Shown: piece after piece, positions 61,716-64,000 of the stretch | Position numbering within the stretch: the first letter of the stretch is position 1 | How the letters are laid out: each line of letters opens with the position of its first letter | DNA from: Tamarix chinensis | Lineage: Eukaryota > Streptophyta > Magnoliopsida > Caryophyllales > Tamaricaceae | Length of the DNA stretch: 64,000 nt | Direction of reading: 5' to 3' | NCBI GenBank assembly: GCA_030549775.1 | Contig: CM060171.1 | Location: 145,534,859 to 145,598,858, forward strand | The notes under the pieces: generated by a model | What the model was told of the DNA's origin: nothing | The model's input: the letters and a program-made list of their open reading frames with translations, nothing else | Databases searched by the model: none | Translations under genes and position numbers: made by a program

Positions 61716-62494
61716 TGTAACACCCCAAAATTCACTAATTTTTTTAAAGCGGAAAGATTTTTAATTAAAACTCGTGAATTCTGGGGATGTTACCGCCACA
61801 CTTAATACTAAACCGATTCTCTTTGACTGTTTCAGTACCAAGTGCTAAGGCTGAAAAGAGGTTACTATTAAACTCAAACGAAGCGTTCACAAAATGAATT
61901 AAAAGGTCATAACAAGGAAATCAGAGTACGTGTGAAGAATTATAATTTATTTTGAAAGAGAAATAAACTTACAACCAATAAAATAATCATTTGAAATACT
62001 CAATACAAGGTAATAGATCGAAATGGATAAATCCGATACAAAGGAGCTAACAAAGGAAATACATAGCATAAAAATATGGCCACAACTCTCGAACCTTGAG
62101 CCAAAAACAAGTTCAACTCATAGCCCCAACTGATGTCTTACCCACCTACAGAAATTCGGAAAGGGTCTTCTGCTCGTGGGAATGAGCAGCACCCATGAAA
62201 TGGTGATTAGTACGCTACGTACTAAGTAAGGTAACTGAGTACTAAGCTCGTACTACGTACTAGTAGGTAACTGAGTACTAAGGCCGACATATAACACATT
62301 AAATCATGTAGGATAATGATCACATACAATTACAACCTATACATATGATACATAGAAACATAAAGTGAACTCCATAACTTATAATCAACAAGTCCACACA
62401 TAAGGCCCAAACAGGTCCGGATTAATCATTTAATCTTTCTTTTATCAAAAGTCGATACAGACCATGCCTTTTTATCAGATCCATGCAGAAACAG

Positions 62495-62850
62495 GAACAC
62501 CCCACTATTATAACCGGTGGGCCGGTCACACATAGGACCTCTTGTCCTAATCACTATTATTACCGGTGGATCGGTCACATATAGGGTAAAACCCTAACCA
62601 CTATTCCTGACCAGTGGATCGATTTGGTTCCTACTTGCATGGTATTTTACTGTAAGTGATTAATGTCTTTTAAGAGCTTTAACAATTCTGGTTTGTATTT
62701 ATTGAGCTCGAGCCACCCCACTATTATTGCCGGTGGGCCGGTCACACATAGGACCTCATGTCCTAACCACTATTATTACTGGTAGATCGGTCACATATAG
62801 AGTAAAAACCCTAACCACTATTCCTAACCGGTGGATCGGTCTGGACCCGG
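62495..62850. repeat. Array with covarying hairpins (right LTR)
   Basis: Same units as 17615-17955. Hairpins include TAGGAC-CTCTT-GTCCTA at 62533-62549 and TAGGGT-AAA-ACCCTA at 62582-62596. A diverged unit near 62798 reads TAGAGTAAAAACCCTA. Confidence 0.8.
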
Positions 62851-62939
62851 CTCAATAATCTTCCATTTTAAAAGATTAATATCTTAAGTATTTTAATCAA
62901 AACATTTGCCACTCACAAACATTTGCCCAGACATACATA

Positions 62940-63425
62940 ACTAACTGCATGCAACCCTAGTTCCCATGCAAACCTTAACTCATCGTAACCCACACTTCCA
63001 TGCAACCCTAGCTCCCATGTAAACCCTAACTCCATGTACCACACTTCCATGCAAACCCTAGCTCCCATGCAAACCCTAACTCCACGTAGACATATTTCCA
63101 TGCAAACCCTAATCCACATGTAAACCCTAGCTTCACGTAGACCACACTTCTATGCAACCCCAATTCATATGCAAACCCTAGCTCCACGTATACCACGTTT
63201 CCATGCAAATCCTAATTCATATGCAAACTCTAGCTCCACGTATACCACACTTCCATGCAACCCCAATTCATATGCAAACCCTAGATTCACATATACCACA
63301 CTCCTATGAAAACCCTAATTCATATGCAAACCCTAGCTCCATGTAGACATGCTTCCATGCAACCCTAACACCACATTTCATGCAAAACCCTACCATCATG
63401 TCATTTCATGCAAAACCCTAACACC
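62940..63425. repeat. CCCTAA-containing tandem repeat of about 52 bp
   Basis: CATGCAAACCCTAGCTCCCA, TGCAAACCCTAACTCCACGT and ACCACACTTC-type text repeat about 8-9 times. It resembles telomere motif pieces (AAACCCTA) but is interspersed with other sequence, so it is not a telomere tract. A related, shorter version lies at 18070-18220. Confidence 0.85.
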
Positions 63426-63934
63426 ACATTGTTACACTCCCTATCATTATTTTACAATCCTAACATGCATGTATTAGGGTCATATCATATAATAATAATA
63501 ACATAAACATACACATAATCTTCATGCCATGATTTATTCATACCAACATATTCAACTCTATAATCATGCCACATACGAAATAATTAATAGTAACAAACAT
63601 AAAATACATTGCATATGAAACACATAATGCATATAAACACACAAATGGCCTTAGTAAACCCTTACCTAAAACAACATCAGTCTTGGTGCACGCTTCTATT
63701 CCACTTGAGGGGTTTGACTGAGTTCACCTATTATATAAAAATATACTAGAATTAGGCTCCCTTATAAAATTTTATTATTTTCTAACTTATTCTAAGATTT
63801 GGTTTTTTAATTAAAACACTATTATACAATAATTAACTATACAAAATATTACTTAAAAATACAAATAAATTACTATTTCCATTAAAAAAGGGTGGTGATA
63901 TAAGGGTTTCTACCCTTCACCAAAATATTATTAG

Positions 63935-63945
63935 TAATAGTAATG

Positions 63946-63979
<34 letters not shown>

Positions 63980-63980
63980 G
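63935..63980. repeat. (AAT)n microsatellite
   Basis: Uninterrupted AATAAT run near the window's right edge. Confidence 0.9.
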
Positions 63981-64000
63981 TAAAACATTATTAATAATAC

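Larger units (their letters stand above)
61716..64000 (-). mobile_element. 5' LTR of the chromovirus-like element (runs past the window edge)
   Basis: Begins (plus strand) TGTAACACCCCAAAATTCAC, directly next to the primer-binding site, so it is the 5' LTR of a minus-strand element. Its order matches the solo LTR at 16867-21119: CTGGGGATGTTACCGCCACAC, the box with palindrome at 62185-62225, a hairpin array at 62495-62850, CCCTAA-like repeats at 62940-63420, and AT tracts from 63820. The rest lies beyond 64000. Confidence 0.88.

Noticed and set aside
62940..63425. Interstitial telomere (AAACCCTA motifs)
   Set aside because: The motif is spaced within a 52-bp repeat of other sequence inside an LTR, not a head-to-tail telomere run.

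Overview
This window is nuclear DNA from a flowering plant. The evidence is spliced genes with GT-AG introns, a pentatricopeptide-repeat (PPR) gene, a nuclear gene for a mitochondrial ribosomal protein, and plant-type Ty3/gypsy, Ty1/copia, TRIM, hAT-MITE, SINE-like and LINE remnants in an AT-rich background. The species cannot be named from the sequence. No bacterial, organellar or CRISPR feature was seen.

Only four host genes are supported. On the minus strand: the start of a C2-domain protein (1-321, cut by the window edge), a four-exon GNAT acetyltransferase (1266-3278) with an apparent 1-base frameshift in exon 1, and an intact intronless E-class PPR protein (24906-26966). On the plus strand: a four-exon bL35-type mitochondrial ribosomal protein gene (32929-43545). 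Its coding sequence is 519 nt, but its third intron is about 9.9 kb and full of transposons. The PPR and bL35 products probably both act in organelle gene expression.

Layout. 1-3300: C2 and GNAT genes. 3973-24651: a retrotransposon nest. A degraded Athila-type gypsy element (4433-16632) is split inside gag by a long solo LTR (5150-13451, TSD TTTAT). That LTR is itself split by a second solo LTR (9162-12937, TSD AAATA). A third solo LTR (16867-21119, TSD ATTAG), an LTR fragment and a copia fragment follow. 24906-26966: PPR gene. 27420-30600: repeat arrays, a SINE-like insertion, a hAT MITE and a near-perfect foldback. 32929-43545: the bL35 gene, whose intron holds a gag-only LTR element and a complete TRIM. 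45790-47124: two more hAT-type MITEs. 47399-57157: LTR material, including two related long LTRs in inverted orientation. 57163-58990: AT-rich simple sequence. 58990-60430: a decayed LINE-type ORF1. 60430-64000: the gag, primer-binding site and LTR of a chromovirus-like element on the minus strand.

I found no coherent new gene system. The most interesting non-gene signal is in the long LTRs. They share an 8-bp palindrome around CTA whose arms differ between copies but stay complementary. They also carry arrays of short hairpins with compensatory arm changes. All assignments rest on reading the sequence and on remembered family motifs; no database search was run.
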